A stretch of 64,000 nucleotides of DNA from Micropterix aruncella (lineage: Eukaryota > Arthropoda > Insecta > Lepidoptera > Micropterigidae). Location of the stretch: NCBI GenBank assembly GCA_944548615.1, contig OX155967.1, forward strand, positions 20,700,752 to 20,764,751, given 5' to 3'. The notes under the pieces were generated by a model. The model was not told the origin of the DNA. It saw only the letters and a list, made by a program, of their open reading frames with translations, and searched no databases. Shown here in pieces: positions 54,801 through 58,979 of the stretch. Numbering within the stretch: position 1 is the first letter of the stretch; each line of letters starts with the position of its first letter. The translations under genes were made by a program, and so were the position numbers.

Positions 54801-57800
54801 ATGTTCTGTCACGACTGGCTTCTACTCTCAGCGACAATGTGAAGAGCTGCGTATTAGATTGTGAAGCTGTCGCTTGGGATATAGAAAATGAGAAAATCCT
54901 GCCATTCCAGGTAACGAAATTAAAAATTAAATTGAGATACACATATCTTATTTTCTAACGATTCAAAAACTTTTTATTTATTCATTTAATTTTTCCTGCA
55001 ATTATTATCAACTGTAATATCCGGTGTTGAATAAATAATCAACATTTTCAGACTAGTAGAAACTTTGTAGATGTAGATACGTTTTTGATGTTTTTTATTA
55101 AACTAAAGATTGCACCGACATGCAGATTTTCATTTGTAGAAATTGCAGAAGAATGAAATTTATATGTTGTAAAAAATAAAATACATTATAAATATATTTT
55201 TTTTAGGATGGTTTTTAAATACTCCCTTTTGTTGGAACCAAAGTTTTGGTTTAACTTTAAATATGTTTAAATTCACATAATTTTTTATGCTTTCTGGCTA
55301 GGTGTAGTAGTTTTTTAGGGTCTGAAATATGAAATATTTTTGGCTAAATGATGATACGGCCCTGTATACAGCGGAAACGCTACAGCGGAAGACGCTCTTG
55401 TCTGTTTGTTTTTTTGTGAGAGAGAATGAAGATTTCATCTCTCAAACAACATAGTCAGTATCTGTTTTAAGTACACCAGAACCACAATTCACAAAATAGA
55501 TATTAAAAAGGGTATCTAAATGGTTTAGAGTTAATCATCCGAAGCAACGAATTCTGTGCTTTTAGAACTGGATTTAAAGCCGATACACCATGATTACCCC
55601 AACCGATAATACCAATATATAAGATATGTTAACAGTATAAATAAGATAGAAACGAATTTACCGCGTGAAATTTGTAGCACCCGACGTTTCGGTGACGTTG
55701 CGGCCGCCGTTGTCCAGGGTAGACTGAAAGAGCTGTCAATCCGTTGTTTTGCGGGTAGGCCGCATACCGCTACCGCCACTGCGTAGGTTATAACGGTGGT
55801 GGGGGACCGGGCTCGGAGCTTGACAACGGATTGTCAGGACAACGGATTGGCAGCTCTTTCAGTCTACCCTGGACAATGCGGTAAATTCGTTTCTATCTTA
55901 TTTATAATGTCAAACAAACTCGATAGTCTTCGATTTTATATTGGTTAACATGTTGAAAAGTATACCATTTTTATTAAAGTTGAATCTGTCACTGCTCTAA
56001 TATCTTTGAATATGTACAGTAACGTGCAAATTAATTGGAACAAAGAGTATTTGTCTTCGAAAAGTGTTTTATTGTACATAAACATACAAAAACACCAGCG
56101 GTAGTTATATGTTGTTAGTTTTAATATAGAATGTGTCCTCCTTTTTCGTTGATAACATCTTTGACTCATGGAGGCATATAATTTACCAGGTTTCGACAGA
56201 TTCCTTTCAGTTCATCATTGTGAAACCAGACTTGAATTACTGCACTGATCATCTTGGTTTTTGTTGTACAATCCGTTTTTTGCAAATGGCCTAGAGGTTT
56301 TCGATCGGGTTGAGATCGAGGGAGTTTCTGGGCAATTTAAATACAGTAATTTGGTTTTGTGTGAAATACTGTTTCACTTTTTTCGAAGAATAGCATGGGG
56401 CAAGATCCTGTTGAAAATTTCCCTCGTTGGAAGGATAGACCTTGTGGAGCTCCCGTATCATAAGGTTTGATAAGATTTCAATATATTGGTCCAAATTCAT
56501 TCGGAAACTGAAAGGAAGCTGTCAAAACCTGATAAATTCTATGCCTACAGATTGAAAGGTATTATCAATGCAAAAGGAGGACAACTCTATATTAAAACTA
56601 TCAGTCTTTAACTACCAGTACTGTTTTTGTACATTTATGTCCAATAAAGCACTTTTCGAAGAAAAATACTCTTTGTTCCAATTAATTCGCACGGTACTGT
56701 GTATTAGTTTTCTGACCCGGTTTGCTAAAGTACCATTATGATCAGATCTTTTCTAGGTTGATAAAAATAATAATTTTTTTAAAAAAATAAAAAAAATCGG
56801 AATAATTTGATTTAAATTGGATTTATTTGATTTAAATCTGTTTTTTTTTTATATTTGTATTTTGTAAGTTTTGTAAGTCAGGAAAAACACAATACAATTG
56901 TTATTTATTTAAATATGTTTTAATAACATTAACTAAAATCAACATATATTAGTTCTTCTAAAAGGTAAAAACACAGTAGCATATTTATTTGCCATTTATT
57001 TGACAAAAACTATTGTAAAATGTACGAAAATCAAGGAGTTCTTACTTCTTCTAAATCAAAAACATTCAATAATTTAAAAAAAAACAGAAATATTGTAGCG
57101 TTTTTGTCATATTTATCAAGAAGTGAACAAGGAAAATAGGTCCTAAAATTAATAAACTAACATAAATTAAATCTAATGGGTTTCACCGCAGTCTATATTA
57201 TTATATTAACTAACTATTATTATACTAACTTATATTTACATTATACTTACATTATTATATTAGTAATAGTAACTTAGATGTTATTGGTTTTGTAATTTGT
57301 TCGAATTTAGTTTTTTCAAAAGAACGACTAATTTACCCGCCTTCTCGTTGCCTAATCTATTTTGCTGTGCACCAAATTGAATGCTGAAAATATTCTTTCG
57401 ACTCCAGCGGATGAAGCAACTAAGTACAGTTGCTTCATCCGCTTCATCCACTTCAGTTGCTTCATTAAGTACAGGACATAAATGTACAAAAACAGTACTG
57501 GTAGTTATAGACTGTTAGTTTTAATATAGAGTTGTCCTCCTTTTGCATTGATAATACCTTTCAATCTGTAGGCATAGAATTTACCAGGTTTTGACAGCTT
57601 CCTTTCAGTTTCCGAATGAATTTGGACCAATATATTGAAATCTTATCAAACCTTATGATACGGGAGCTACACAAGGTCTATCCTTCCAACGAGGGAAATT
57701 TTCAACAGGATCTTGCCCCATGCTATTCTTCGAAAAAAGTGAAACAGTTTTTCACACAAAACCAAATTACTGTATTTAAATTGCCCAGAAACTCCCTCGA

Positions 57801-58953
57801 TCTCAACCCGATCGAAAACCTCTAGGCCATTTGCAAAAAACGGATTGTACAACAAAAACCACGATGATCAGTGCAGTAATTCAAGTCTGGTTTCACAATG
57901 ATGAACTGAAAGGAATCTGTCGAAACCTGGTAAATTATATGCCTCCATGAGTCAAAGATGTTATCAACGAAAAAGGAGGACACATTCTATATTAAAACTA
58001 ACAACATATAACTACCACTGGTGTTTTTGTATGTTTATGTACAATAAAACACTTTTCGAAGACAAATACTCTTTGTTCCAATTAATTTGCACGTTACTGT
58101 ACATATTCAAAGATATTAGAGCAGTGATGGATTCAACTTTAATAAAAATGGTACCTATACTTTTCAACATGTTAACCAATATAAAATCGAAGACTATCGA
58201 GGTTGTTTGAAATGATAAATAAGATAGAAACGAATTTACTGCATTGTCCAGCCCCCAGTTGCTTGATTATATCCAATTTTTCTTCGGTTATACATTTTTA
58301 ATACGGTTATACCTTCTTCGGTTATACATTATACGGTTATACATCCACCAATCATTAGGGGCGGTTTCCTCTATTACCTGTTTATCAACTAATGTCGGGG
58401 AAGTCCCTTGACATTTTTTGGTTGCAGTAAAAAAATATTGATTAAAATCATTGTTTTTTTTTTTAAATCACTTGATTTAAATCGCGATTTAAGTCACCAA
58501 TTTATATCAAATGATTTAAATCATCGCAACCCTGGATCTTTTTTCTTATATGTCGCAAAATATCTTCATTGCTCAATTGTGATCCATTAAACCGAAGAAA
58601 GCGCAGAGGAAGAGGGTAGTTTTATGATAGATGCGACTGCCTGGCTATTTTAACATTGTCTGATATGCTCATGTTCAGATTAATCGAATACTGGCCCCCG
58701 TTCGTAAGTGTTCAGGTTAAAGAATCATCAGACTACAATGGCGAGATTCTATCGCATGATTGCTATTTATAATTTAAATATGCTTTTCAGATTCTTTCAA
58801 CAAGAAAACGCAAAGACGCCAACATAACAGACATCAAAGTAAATGTTTGCCTCTTCATGTTTGACCTGCTGTATTTCAATGGAAAATCATTGGTTGCTGA
58901 ACCCATGGAAGTGCGAAGACAACTACTGAAGGATAACTTTAAGGAAATTAAAG
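18557..58953 (+). CDS. LIG1: DNA ligase 1 (ATP-dependent), twelve exons, 3' end outside the window
   Basis: Joins Okazaki fragments and closes repair nicks. It is activated by adenylation of the KYDG lysine and recruited by PCNA. Twelve exons join in consistent phase to 2488 coding bases (829 codons plus one base if both exon 3 copies are used). Order: possible mitochondrial leader (1-46); PIP box QRSITSFF (49-56); a basic, Ser/Pro-rich disordered arm from exons 2-4 with CDK-type sites TPKK, SPRK and SPTK; the DNA-binding domain from late exon 4 to exon 8 ([23 protein letters not shown]); and the adenylation domain (exon 8 [12 protein letters not shown], exon 9 [13 protein letters not shown] with Lys701, exon 9/10 [15 protein letters not shown], exon 10 LDCEAVAWD, exon 11 [13 protein letters not shown]). 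Motifs IV, V and the OB fold must lie beyond 64000. Introns hold almost all of the window's transposons. Confidence 0.95.
18845..19200 (-). pseudogene. Mariner transposase C-terminal relic
   Basis: A 74-codon frame (18952-19176) reads [20 protein letters not shown] and ends [15 protein letters not shown], the C-terminal block of mariner transposases, with an Asn where the last catalytic Asp of the DD34D triad usually sits. Only this fragment remains. A possible terminal sequence (GAGGGCCATTCTTAAAGTAA) lies at about 18836-18857. Confidence 0.65.
19201..20107. other. LIG1: LIG1 intron 1 remainder; nothing recognised
   Basis: AT-rich, with a GC-richer patch at 19560-19620. No repeat relation to the rest of the window is seen. 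Confidence 0.4.
20108..20342 (+). CDS. LIG1: LIG1 exon 2: basic disordered arm
   Basis: Acceptor ATATTTCAG, donor ACAG/GTTTGT, phase 0 to 1. It encodes about 78 residues, mainly Lys, Ser, Pro and Glu, including a TPKKKS CDK-like site. No fold is expected; such arms in ligase 1 carry nuclear localisation and phosphorylation sites. Confidence 0.9.
20655..21215 (+). pseudogene. RLE-LINE copy 1: degraded endonuclease fragment
   Basis: Matches copy 7 (50000-52845) from the GACAACAATTGG block through the zinc knuckle and into the PD-E-LTVP endonuclease core, but with stops and frameshifts. It then breaks off into a family T3 MITE end. It is truncated at both ends. The segment from 20667 onward recurs at 23320 through segmental duplication, not through a second insertion. 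Confidence 0.7.
21240..21339. mobile_element. Right-end fragment of TTAA MITE family T3
   Basis: The run GGCATTGTTGGCGTCCGACC-GGTTAA is identical in type to the right end of the complete T3 copy at 54231-54458. A second copy of this fragment at 25020-25118 comes from the segmental duplication. Confidence 0.6.
22102..22329 (+). CDS. LIG1: LIG1 exon 3a (first copy of a duplicated exon)
   Basis: 228 bp with phase 1 at both ends, acceptor TTATTGCAG and donor AAAG/GTATGA. The 76-residue product starts [10 protein letters not shown], has a GGKRKSSEK basic cluster and ends in an acidic [11 protein letters not shown] stretch. Exon 3b at 25693 is 84% identical in protein by my count. Either copy, both or neither can be spliced in without a frame change. 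Confidence 0.88.
22343..22676. mobile_element. TTAA-flanked MITE, family T2 (piggyBac-like)
   Basis: Flanked by TTAA (22339-22342 and 22677-22680) with termini CCCCTCGCG and CGCGAGGGG in inverse. The other duplication unit has the empty site at about 25929-25942, which confirms insertion after the duplication. No coding capacity; TTAA duplication and CCC ends suggest piggyBac-type mobilisation. Confidence 0.8.
22704..23319. other. Spacer between the two duplication units
   Basis: No homologue elsewhere in the window and no recognised element. It could be a later insertion or the part of the original unit that the right copy lost. Confidence 0.4.
23381..24491 (+). mobile_element. hAT element with perfect 8-bp target duplication GACACCAG
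   Basis: GACACCAG occurs at 23373-23380 and 24492-24499. The termini are inverted repeats: CAAGGGCGGAT at the left and CCGCCCCTG at the right. The element is 1111 bp and internally deleted relative to an autonomous hAT, but keeps an open transposase 3' part. Confidence 0.88.
23453..24310 (+). CDS. Truncated hAT transposase with intact C-terminal dimerisation domain
   Basis: An uninterrupted 285-codon frame from ATG 23453. The last 75 residues hold the hAT dimerisation block: [19 protein letters not shown], then [19 protein letters not shown]. The N-terminal BED or TTF zinc finger and the region with the first two catalytic acids are missing, so the protein should not be catalytic. It resembles the ZMYM1-like hAT group. 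A GTG directly before the ATG extends the frame by one codon. An open frame in a shortened element suggests recent insertion, or use as a dimer-forming repressor. Confidence 0.75.
   Translation: MGLFGDVLGTTLALSRILQSPTLDAVSAINAVKDVLSVLQKKREDVDSVFRNIYLRAKEMAKILDVEITSPRTARRSVYRANHPTSDQEPEAYFRSSIYIPLLDQIVNDLRNRLPDDVMNTFDLRLLMPSVIVKTITESTNVAEANNNLQNRIEEVSQVYERALNDYAVSLKPEYAIWTEKWLRLNREKGETPTTVLDILKATDEDMFPAIRIMLNILATLPVSVATAERSFSTLRCLKPWLRTRTAEERLTGLALLHVHRGLNINVDNVINRYVKGKRKIDLIL
25143..25387. mobile_element. TTAA-flanked MITE, family T4, copy 1
   Basis: TTAA at 25139-25142 and 25388-25391; starts CCCTTCAGGC, ends GGCTCTAGGGG. The left duplication unit shows the empty site (CTATTAAACCAAGG). Related copy at 26818-27069. 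Confidence 0.8.
25693..25920 (+). CDS. LIG1: LIG1 exon 3b (second copy of the duplicated exon)
   Basis: 228 bp, phase 1-1, acceptor TTATTTCAG and donor AAAA/GTATGA. It differs from exon 3a at 12 of 76 residues (for example Cys to Ser, Arg to Gln, Glu to Gly), with roughly eight silent changes. No stop or frameshift and both splice sites intact, so it is probably usable. Only a 91-bp intron separates it from exon 4. Confidence 0.85.
26012..26518 (+). CDS. LIG1: LIG1 exon 4: second PIP-like motif and start of the DNA-binding domain
   Basis: Acceptor GGTTTTCAG, donor TTGG/GTATGG, phase 1-1, 169 codons. The first third is disordered, with SPRK and SPTK CDK-type sites and PSQIHSFF, a PIP-like motif lacking the first Gln. 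From [20 protein letters not shown] onward it is the conserved DNA-binding domain, ending [13 protein letters not shown]. The frame reads past the donor to 26676, but that tail is intronic because exon 5 resumes the conserved sequence. Confidence 0.93.
26818..27069. mobile_element. TTAA-flanked MITE, family T4, copy 2
   Basis: TTAA at 26814-26817 and 27070-27073. The interior matches the copy at 25143 (CCCCTCAGC, AAAATAAAACATTAAC and GCCGATATCGGCCAAT blocks). Confidence 0.8.
27074..27479. other. LIG1: LIG1 intron 4, nothing recognised
   Basis: AT-rich stretch between the T4 MITE and a LINE tail. No frame or repeat match is seen. Confidence 0.4.
27480..27965 (+). pseudogene. LINE C-terminal and 3' fragment, inverse partner of 59994-60290
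   Basis: Around 27830-27960 the plus strand reads [11 protein letters not shown] then [17 protein letters not shown], as does the minus strand at 59994-60197. An Arg-Thr-x-x-x...Leu-Asn-Ser-Leu...Asp-Ile-Phe tail is usual at the end of insect LINE ORF2 proteins. 27480-27600 matches the 60190-60270 flank in inverse. Frames are broken. Confidence 0.5.
27985..28330. repeat. Degenerate minisatellite, about three 100-bp units
   Basis: Each unit has GAAACTTAGAACGGGCT, ATAATTGAATGCATATACAA, AATTTCGTGTCTGCTGTTGA and GAGGAGTCCCCTCG blocks. Reverse-oriented units occur at 985-1135 and a fragment at 11089. Confidence 0.65.
28331..29187. other. LIG1: LIG1 intron 4 remainder; nothing identified
   Basis: Moderately GC-rich patches at 28820-28990 (GCCGCGGCCTCGACC) without a coding frame or a repeat partner in this window. 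Confidence 0.35.
29188..29262 (+). repeat. LINE 3' tail fragment, inverse partner of 58980-59045
   Basis: ATTCAAGGGCGAATTGGATT, then CTGTAA and a CTGAATAAA tail with (AATA)n, matches the inverse of 58980-59045. It is probably the last 75 bp of a LINE. Confidence 0.5.
29373..29576 (+). CDS. LIG1: LIG1 exon 5: DNA-binding domain
   Basis: Acceptor ATAATTTCAG, donor ACAG/GTAGTT, phase 1-1, 68 codons. It encodes [18 protein letters not shown] through LKEIAKMTG, the central helices of the ligase 1 DNA-binding domain. A hAT element begins only 43 bp after the donor. Confidence 0.93.
29858..30094 (+). pseudogene. hAT transposase remnant
   Basis: A 78-codon frame reads [20 protein letters not shown], then [19 protein letters not shown], the dimerisation region of ZBED/SCAND3-type hAT transposases. 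The rest of the protein was deleted. Confidence 0.7.
30167..30210. repeat. Perfect palindrome, 21-bp arms, 2-base spacer
   Basis: TACCCTATGATTTTCAAAGT-A at 30167-30187 is repeated in inverse at 30190-30210, with GG between. It lies inside the hAT element. Confidence 0.85.
30379..30965. repeat. Pair of 190-bp direct repeats around RLE-LINE copy 3
   Basis: 30379-30570 and 30775-30965 share CTAGCATTGATTATAT, a TTTTACTA block, TAGATGGCACT and CACTATAAAT. They differ by several substitutions, so this is an older duplication or two elements, not a target-site duplication. Confidence 0.6.
30590..30775 (-). mobile_element. RLE-LINE copy 3, 3' end only
   Basis: Minus strand: the last codons near the TTCGAAG block and the 3' UTR, ending AGCTCTGTTTGTATTTTATT. 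Severe 5' truncation. Confidence 0.8.
31111..32107 (-). pseudogene. RLE-LINE copy 4: endonuclease domain and 3' UTR
   Basis: Minus strand, 5'-truncated just upstream of the zinc knuckle [19 protein letters not shown] frame break near 31700 separates the knuckle part (31643-32113) from the PD-E-LTVP endonuclease part (31333-31746). It is more diverged from copies 5, 7 and 8 than they are from each other. Confidence 0.85.
32357..32500. mobile_element. Short foldback MITE, family FB1
   Basis: Ends ATAAGATAAAAACTAATTTA and, inverted, GGTAAATTCGTTTTTATCTA; the interior contains the ACGTTGC-CGAAAC core. It lies 100 bp before exon 6. Confidence 0.65.
32600..32684 (+). CDS. LIG1: LIG1 exon 6: DNA-binding domain
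   Basis: Acceptor TTTTTGCAG, donor TTCG/GTGAGT, phase 1 to 2, 85 bp. It encodes [13 protein letters not shown] and the strongly conserved [14 protein letters not shown]. Too short for an ORF search; found from conserved sequence and splice sites. Confidence 0.93.
32870..33560 (-). repeat. IR3 repeat, copy A (inverse of copies B and C)
   Basis: Reverse complement of 34205-34795 across almost its whole length. Blocks include CGATTGTGCA, GACTAACAGTCGGGGGAGTC, GGATGCCGTGGTCCGCGATA and ACGGTGGACTG. At its left edge GGTCACACTCACGGGTCA occurs twice. Contains GCGGTTAAGGCGTTGGC-CTC and, 100 bp on, GTGACGGGTTCGCCC, which resemble pol III A and B boxes. Family not recognised. Confidence 0.65.
33650..34065 (+). 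pseudogene. RTE-like LINE 3' fragment with upstream repeat
   Basis: 33650-33872 matches 690-905. From 33885 the strand reads [15 protein letters not shown], a Trp-Leu-Arg-Ala-Ala-Thr-Asp-Arg stretch and an AQEW-like tail across a frame break; this Asp-Arg...Trp tail is typical of RTE-type ORF2 C-termini. It sits in the 645-bp loop between IR3 copies A and B. Confidence 0.5.
34205..34795 (+). repeat. IR3 repeat, copy B
   Basis: Inverse partner of copy A. It ends only 36 bp before the exon 7 acceptor region begins to be coding. Frames on both strands (34267-34593, 34382-34780) do not agree with those of copy C and are probably not genes. Confidence 0.65.
34831..34966 (+). CDS. LIG1: LIG1 exon 7: end of DNA-binding domain
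   Basis: Acceptor GTATTTCAG, donor AAG/GTATGT, phase 2 to 0, 136 bp. It encodes [20 protein letters not shown] and ends [12 protein letters not shown]. It is sandwiched between two copies of the IR3 repeat (34205-34795 and 35000-35500). Confidence 0.93.
35000..35500 (+). repeat. IR3 repeat, copy C (diverged)
   Basis: Same orientation as copy B; shared CCAACGCCTTACCG, GTTTCCAGACTCC and TTGATTGACTGACGCCGCA blocks. It starts about 30 bp after exon 7. Divergence is much higher than between A and B. Confidence 0.55.
36434..37387 (+). CDS. Endonuclease domain of RLE-LINE copy 5 (5'-truncated ORF)
   Basis: The open frame gives about 300 residues of the LINE C-terminus. The CCHC knuckle [18 protein letters not shown] is followed by the endonuclease core [10 protein letters not shown]...[10 protein letters not shown], the Arg-Pro-Asp...Glu arrangement of restriction-enzyme-like LINE nucleases, then [12 protein letters not shown] and [11 protein letters not shown]. 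The first ATG in the element frame is arbitrary because the true N-terminus was lost on insertion. Unlikely to be a host gene. Confidence 0.7.
   Translation: MPEWHWSGVWQYNVDLKKSLLRGDYDSKSMAHAIGLQCQNDWTTIGDFCIPPPMHWKVMLYDWTPEMLKFYLNAFQHTLPDPSNLARWSFAEDSSCPLCSNTPCTARHILAGCKVALDQGRYTYRHDKVLAVIREVISLSVARANKGLTVSSKPPIQFVRDGSKGKKHLTTKPFSIIEKATDWTLEVDSVSKQYKFPESLGCTALRPDITLYSLSRKVALIVELTVPWESNIPKDHEYKLNKYHDLANAVTRNGFTVHLHAVEVGARGLPAKSLFHLFKDLGLSRKIINSFLEKLSKTAICASQILWLRRGSEWVAR
36434..37547 (+). mobile_element. RLE-LINE copy 5, 5'-truncated, inside T1 copy 1
   Basis: Starts GCCAGAATGGCACTGG and ends CTCCGTTTGTATTTATTTATT. Nearly identical to copy 7 except for a 10-base deletion near 36472, so the insertion is young. 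Confidence 0.9.
37958..38146 (-). CDS. Short frame conserved in both T1 elements, function unknown
   Basis: A 62-codon frame starts [10 protein letters not shown], runs [13 protein letters not shown] and contains RFREMGDKN. The T1 copy at 42395-42595 encodes an almost identical peptide, with the C-terminal ten or so residues different after a frame change. It may be an exon of the element's transposase. I do not recognise the family. Confidence 0.4.
   Translation of the reverse strand: MAKISLIQDFRLAISKDDLKSEHRRQTLVSAGNQHGRLRFREMGDKNGVCAVFECYLLENSE
38305..38495. mobile_element. Left-end fragment of TTAA MITE family T3 (diverged)
   Basis: Shares AGCCAGCC, GTGTATAAATACTAAC-ATCGTTTTTT, ATGAATT, TAATTTATCTTGTTA and GTATATTATA with the T3 copies at 41387 and 54231. 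Right end not found. Confidence 0.5.
38734..40800 (+). pseudogene. CR1-like LINE reverse transcriptase relic, interrupted by RLE-LINE copy 6
   Basis: Broken frames read in order: [19 protein letters not shown] (RT fingers), [20 protein letters not shown], a [15 protein letters not shown] catalytic block with the first Asp of the RT triad, then after the insertion [28 protein letters not shown] (the FADD motif), [35 protein letters not shown] and a final segment near 40700. Many stops; a 32-bp tandem duplication at 39959-40022. Clearly dead. The protein order is CR1/L2-like. Confidence 0.8.
39314..39741 (-). mobile_element. RLE-LINE copy 6, 3' part, inserted into the CR1-like relic
   Basis: Minus strand from the VPWESNI region to the CGTTTGTATTTTATTTTATT tail. 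It splits the CR1 frame between the His-Lys and Glu-His-Phe-Gly-Ile-Arg codons, so it is younger than that element. Confidence 0.85.
40880..41300 (+). pseudogene. RTE-like LINE C-terminal relic
   Basis: Read over frame breaks: [36 protein letters not shown] and [13 protein letters not shown] blocks, and an [17 protein letters not shown] stretch, as at the C-terminus of RTE-type ORF2. It ends in a (GAAGAAG)-type tail near 41270. Confidence 0.6.
41550..42170. mobile_element. Solo LTR, Gypsy-like, with target duplication CACC
   Basis: CACC at 41546-41549 and 42171-42174; ends GTCCGTTACA. Homologous to the LTRs at 1159 and 13760 but more diverged. Frames in it (41682-41997) are not conserved. 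Confidence 0.7.
42260..43667 (-). mobile_element. TTAA-flanked element, family T1, copy 2 (reverse)
   Basis: TTAA at 42256-42259 and 43668-43671. Ends CCCGGTCGCTCCG and, inverse, CCCCTCACATCGCGAAG. Uninterrupted equivalent of 35748-38296. Conserved frame at 42395-42595. Confidence 0.8.
42395..42595 (+). CDS. Short frame conserved in both T1 elements, function unknown
   Basis: 66 codons; [10 protein letters not shown] and RFREMGDKN are shared with 37958-38146. Changes between the copies in the first 50 residues are few. Not recognised; possibly an exon of the T1 transposase. Confidence 0.4.
   Translation: MAKISLIQDFCLSISKDDLKSEHRRQTAVSAGNSHGRVRFREMGDKNSVCVVFCVIYWRTVSNLRF
43905..44430 (+). 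pseudogene. LINE C-terminal end and 3' UTR
   Basis: From 43935 a frame reads [20 protein letters not shown] and [13 protein letters not shown], the usual last residues of CR1/Jockey-type ORF2, then a stop at about 44091 and about 330 bp of 3' UTR ending AATAAATTGAAATTGAAAT. 5'-truncated; borders exon 8. Confidence 0.6.
44465..44655 (+). CDS. LIG1: LIG1 exon 8: linker into the adenylation domain
   Basis: Acceptor TATTTTAG, donor AAAG/GTAGGC, phase 0 to 2, 191 bp. It encodes [20 protein letters not shown], then [19 protein letters not shown], the conserved segment just before the active-site lysine. A LINE 3' relic ends about 35 bp before the acceptor. Confidence 0.93.
44656..45059. other. LIG1: LIG1 intron 8, first 400 bp; nothing recognised
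   Basis: AT-rich. A 60-codon frame starting in exon 8 sequence (44578) is a shadow of the exon. Confidence 0.4.
45060..46160 (+). pseudogene. Two joined LINE fragments with poly(A) tail
   Basis: 45085-45240 reads like a CR1 C-terminus (LEKVQRR, then [20 protein letters not shown] over a frame break). From about 45250 an open frame to 46017 continues with another LINE's RT thumb and C-terminal part: [68 protein letters not shown] 3' UTR and A-rich tail (46110-46160) follow. The 279-codon frame is therefore a chimera at the sequence level, not a host gene. Confidence 0.65.
46380..46670 (+). pseudogene. CR1-like ORF2 last residues
   Basis: Across one frame break: a [16 protein letters not shown] stretch followed by Phe-Lys-Asn, the standard CR1/Rex1 C-terminal signature. 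Nothing else of the element remains. Confidence 0.55.
46843..49967 (-). mobile_element. CR1/Jockey-superfamily LINE, 5'-truncated, with (ATG)n tail
   Basis: Minus strand: long ORF2, a 570-bp 3' UTR and an (ATG)n tail at 46856-46881. A 16-base host segment GACGCGACTACAAACC at 46827-46842 recurs in inverse at 49968-49983, exactly at the other end. A 30-base in-frame duplication lies near 49920-49975. Confidence 0.85.
47427..49960 (-). CDS. LINE ORF2: apurinic-type endonuclease (partial) and reverse transcriptase
   Basis: Open for more than 830 codons on the minus strand; the first stretch (before about 49817) continues the frame without a clear start because the 5' end is lost. The endonuclease part has [23 protein letters not shown] and FSDHNAQIL, with the catalytic Asp and His. 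RT blocks in order: [47 protein letters not shown] (first Asp), [27 protein letters not shown] (YADD), [11 protein letters not shown]. It ends [11 protein letters not shown]. No stop or frameshift is seen, so the copy is young and lacks only its N-terminus. CR1/Daphne-like by its motifs; clade not certain. Confidence 0.88.
50001..51325 (+). CDS. Reverse transcriptase part of RLE-LINE copy 7
   Basis: Open from the truncated 5' edge ([20 protein letters not shown]) to 51325. RT motifs in order: [71 protein letters not shown] (first Asp), [27 protein letters not shown] (FADD) and [15 protein letters not shown]. The [14 protein letters not shown] style and the downstream nuclease place it in the R2/NeSL/Hero/Utopia group. 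After [12 protein letters not shown] the frame is lost (stop at 51325) and continues in another frame, so this copy is broken by one indel near 51300-51320. Confidence 0.85.
51310..52682 (+). CDS. Thumb, zinc knuckle and RLE nuclease part of RLE-LINE copy 7
   Basis: Continues the RT frame after the shift. The helical region [18 protein letters not shown] is followed by a CCHC knuckle (C-x2-C-x8-H-x4-C), the nuclease core RPDITLYS...IVELTVPWE with conserved Asp and Glu, KLNKYHDL and [13 protein letters not shown]. It ends SEWVAR then TGA. In R2-type elements RT and nuclease are one protein, so this is the same gene, not a second one. The frame is open upstream to 51243 by chance overlap. Confidence 0.85.
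52846..53347. other. LIG1: LIG1 intron 8 end; inner right part of the TIR element
   Basis: A 65-codon frame at 53170-53367 is GC-rich element sequence (TGCGCACAATATGCGGGACG) without protein resemblance. The rest is AT-rich. Confidence 0.4.
53445..53565 (+). CDS. LIG1: LIG1 exon 9: catalytic KYDG motif
   Basis: Acceptor TTTTTTCAG, donor CAG/GTAAGT, phase 2 to 0, 121 bp. [13 protein letters not shown] is motif I; its Lys receives AMP. It ends with AAKIFSRNQ, which continues into exon 10. All key residues are present. Confidence 0.95.
53566..54226. other. LIG1: LIG1 intron 9, first part; nothing recognised
   Basis: AT-rich, with G-rich patches at 53600-53690. No element ends found. Confidence 0.4.
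54231..54458. mobile_element. TTAA MITE family T3, complete copy
   Basis: TTAA at 54227-54230 and 54459-54462; terminal inverted repeats CCGGTCGGA and TCCGACCGG. This copy defines the family; fragments at 21240, 25020, 38305 and 41387. Non-coding. Confidence 0.85.
54776..54910 (+). CDS. LIG1: LIG1 exon 10: adenylation domain
   Basis: Acceptor TACTCTACAG, donor CAG/GTAACG, phase 0-0, 45 codons. It carries EDNTSKYPD and LDCEAVAWD; the Glu of the latter is the conserved acidic residue that contacts the AMP ribose or metal. Confidence 0.94.
54911..55632. other. LIG1: LIG1 intron 10, first part; nothing recognised
   Basis: AT-rich with no supported frame or repeat. Confidence 0.4.
55633..55906. 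mobile_element. Foldback MITE FB1, complete copy
   Basis: ATAAATAAGATAGAAACGAA at the left is repeated in inverse at the right. An inner pair (CAGGGTAGACTGAAAGAGCT and its complement) extends the arms to about 90 bp each around a GC-rich loop. Copies at 1, 32357 and 58214. Confidence 0.8.
56018..56698 (-). mobile_element. Tc1-like element, internally deleted
   Basis: Inverted ends CAGTAACGTGCAAATTAATT and, from the other side, CAGTACCGTGCGAATTAATT; TA lies beside the left end. Frame 56291-56500 encodes a transposase fragment: [20 protein letters not shown] and [16 protein letters not shown], the Tc1 blocks around the second Asp and just before the last acidic residue. Inverse copy at 57476-58098. 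Confidence 0.8.
56740..58540 (-). pseudogene. hAT relic around the second Tc1 copy
   Basis: 57290-57425 on the minus strand reads [18 protein letters not shown] and, after a frameshift, [10 protein letters not shown], the C-terminal hAT signature. GATTTAAATC-rich sequence occurs at 56805-56845 and 58450-58520, and CAGGGTTGCGATGATTTAAA, read inwards from 58533, is a typical hAT end. The opposite end is not certain. Confidence 0.55.
57476..58098 (+). mobile_element. Tc1-like element, second copy, left end missing
   Basis: Frame 57616-57825 encodes the same transposase fragment as 56291-56500 with one visible change (Tyr to Phe in KQ(Y/F)FTQ). Right TIR present at 58044-58098; left TIR cut off at the arm border. 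Confidence 0.8.
58791..58953 (+). CDS. LIG1: LIG1 exon 11: adenylation domain motif III; last exon seen
   Basis: Acceptor TGCTTTTCAG, donor AAAG/GTACCG, phase 0 to 1, 163 bp. It encodes [17 protein letters not shown] and [13 protein letters not shown] (motif III), ending [11 protein letters not shown] searched 58954-64000 and found no later ligase exon, so intron 11 exceeds 5 kb. Confidence 0.93.
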
Positions 58954-58979
58954 GTACCGACTTATTATTATTTATTAGT

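Larger units (their letters stand above)
55868..58251. repeat. Large inverted repeat, arms of about 775 bp
   Basis: 55868-56642 and 57476-58251 are inverse copies with only scattered differences. Each arm holds part of FB1, a unique stretch ending ATCTTTGAATATGTA and a Tc1-like element. The 830-bp loop between them includes a hAT relic. Confidence 0.85.
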
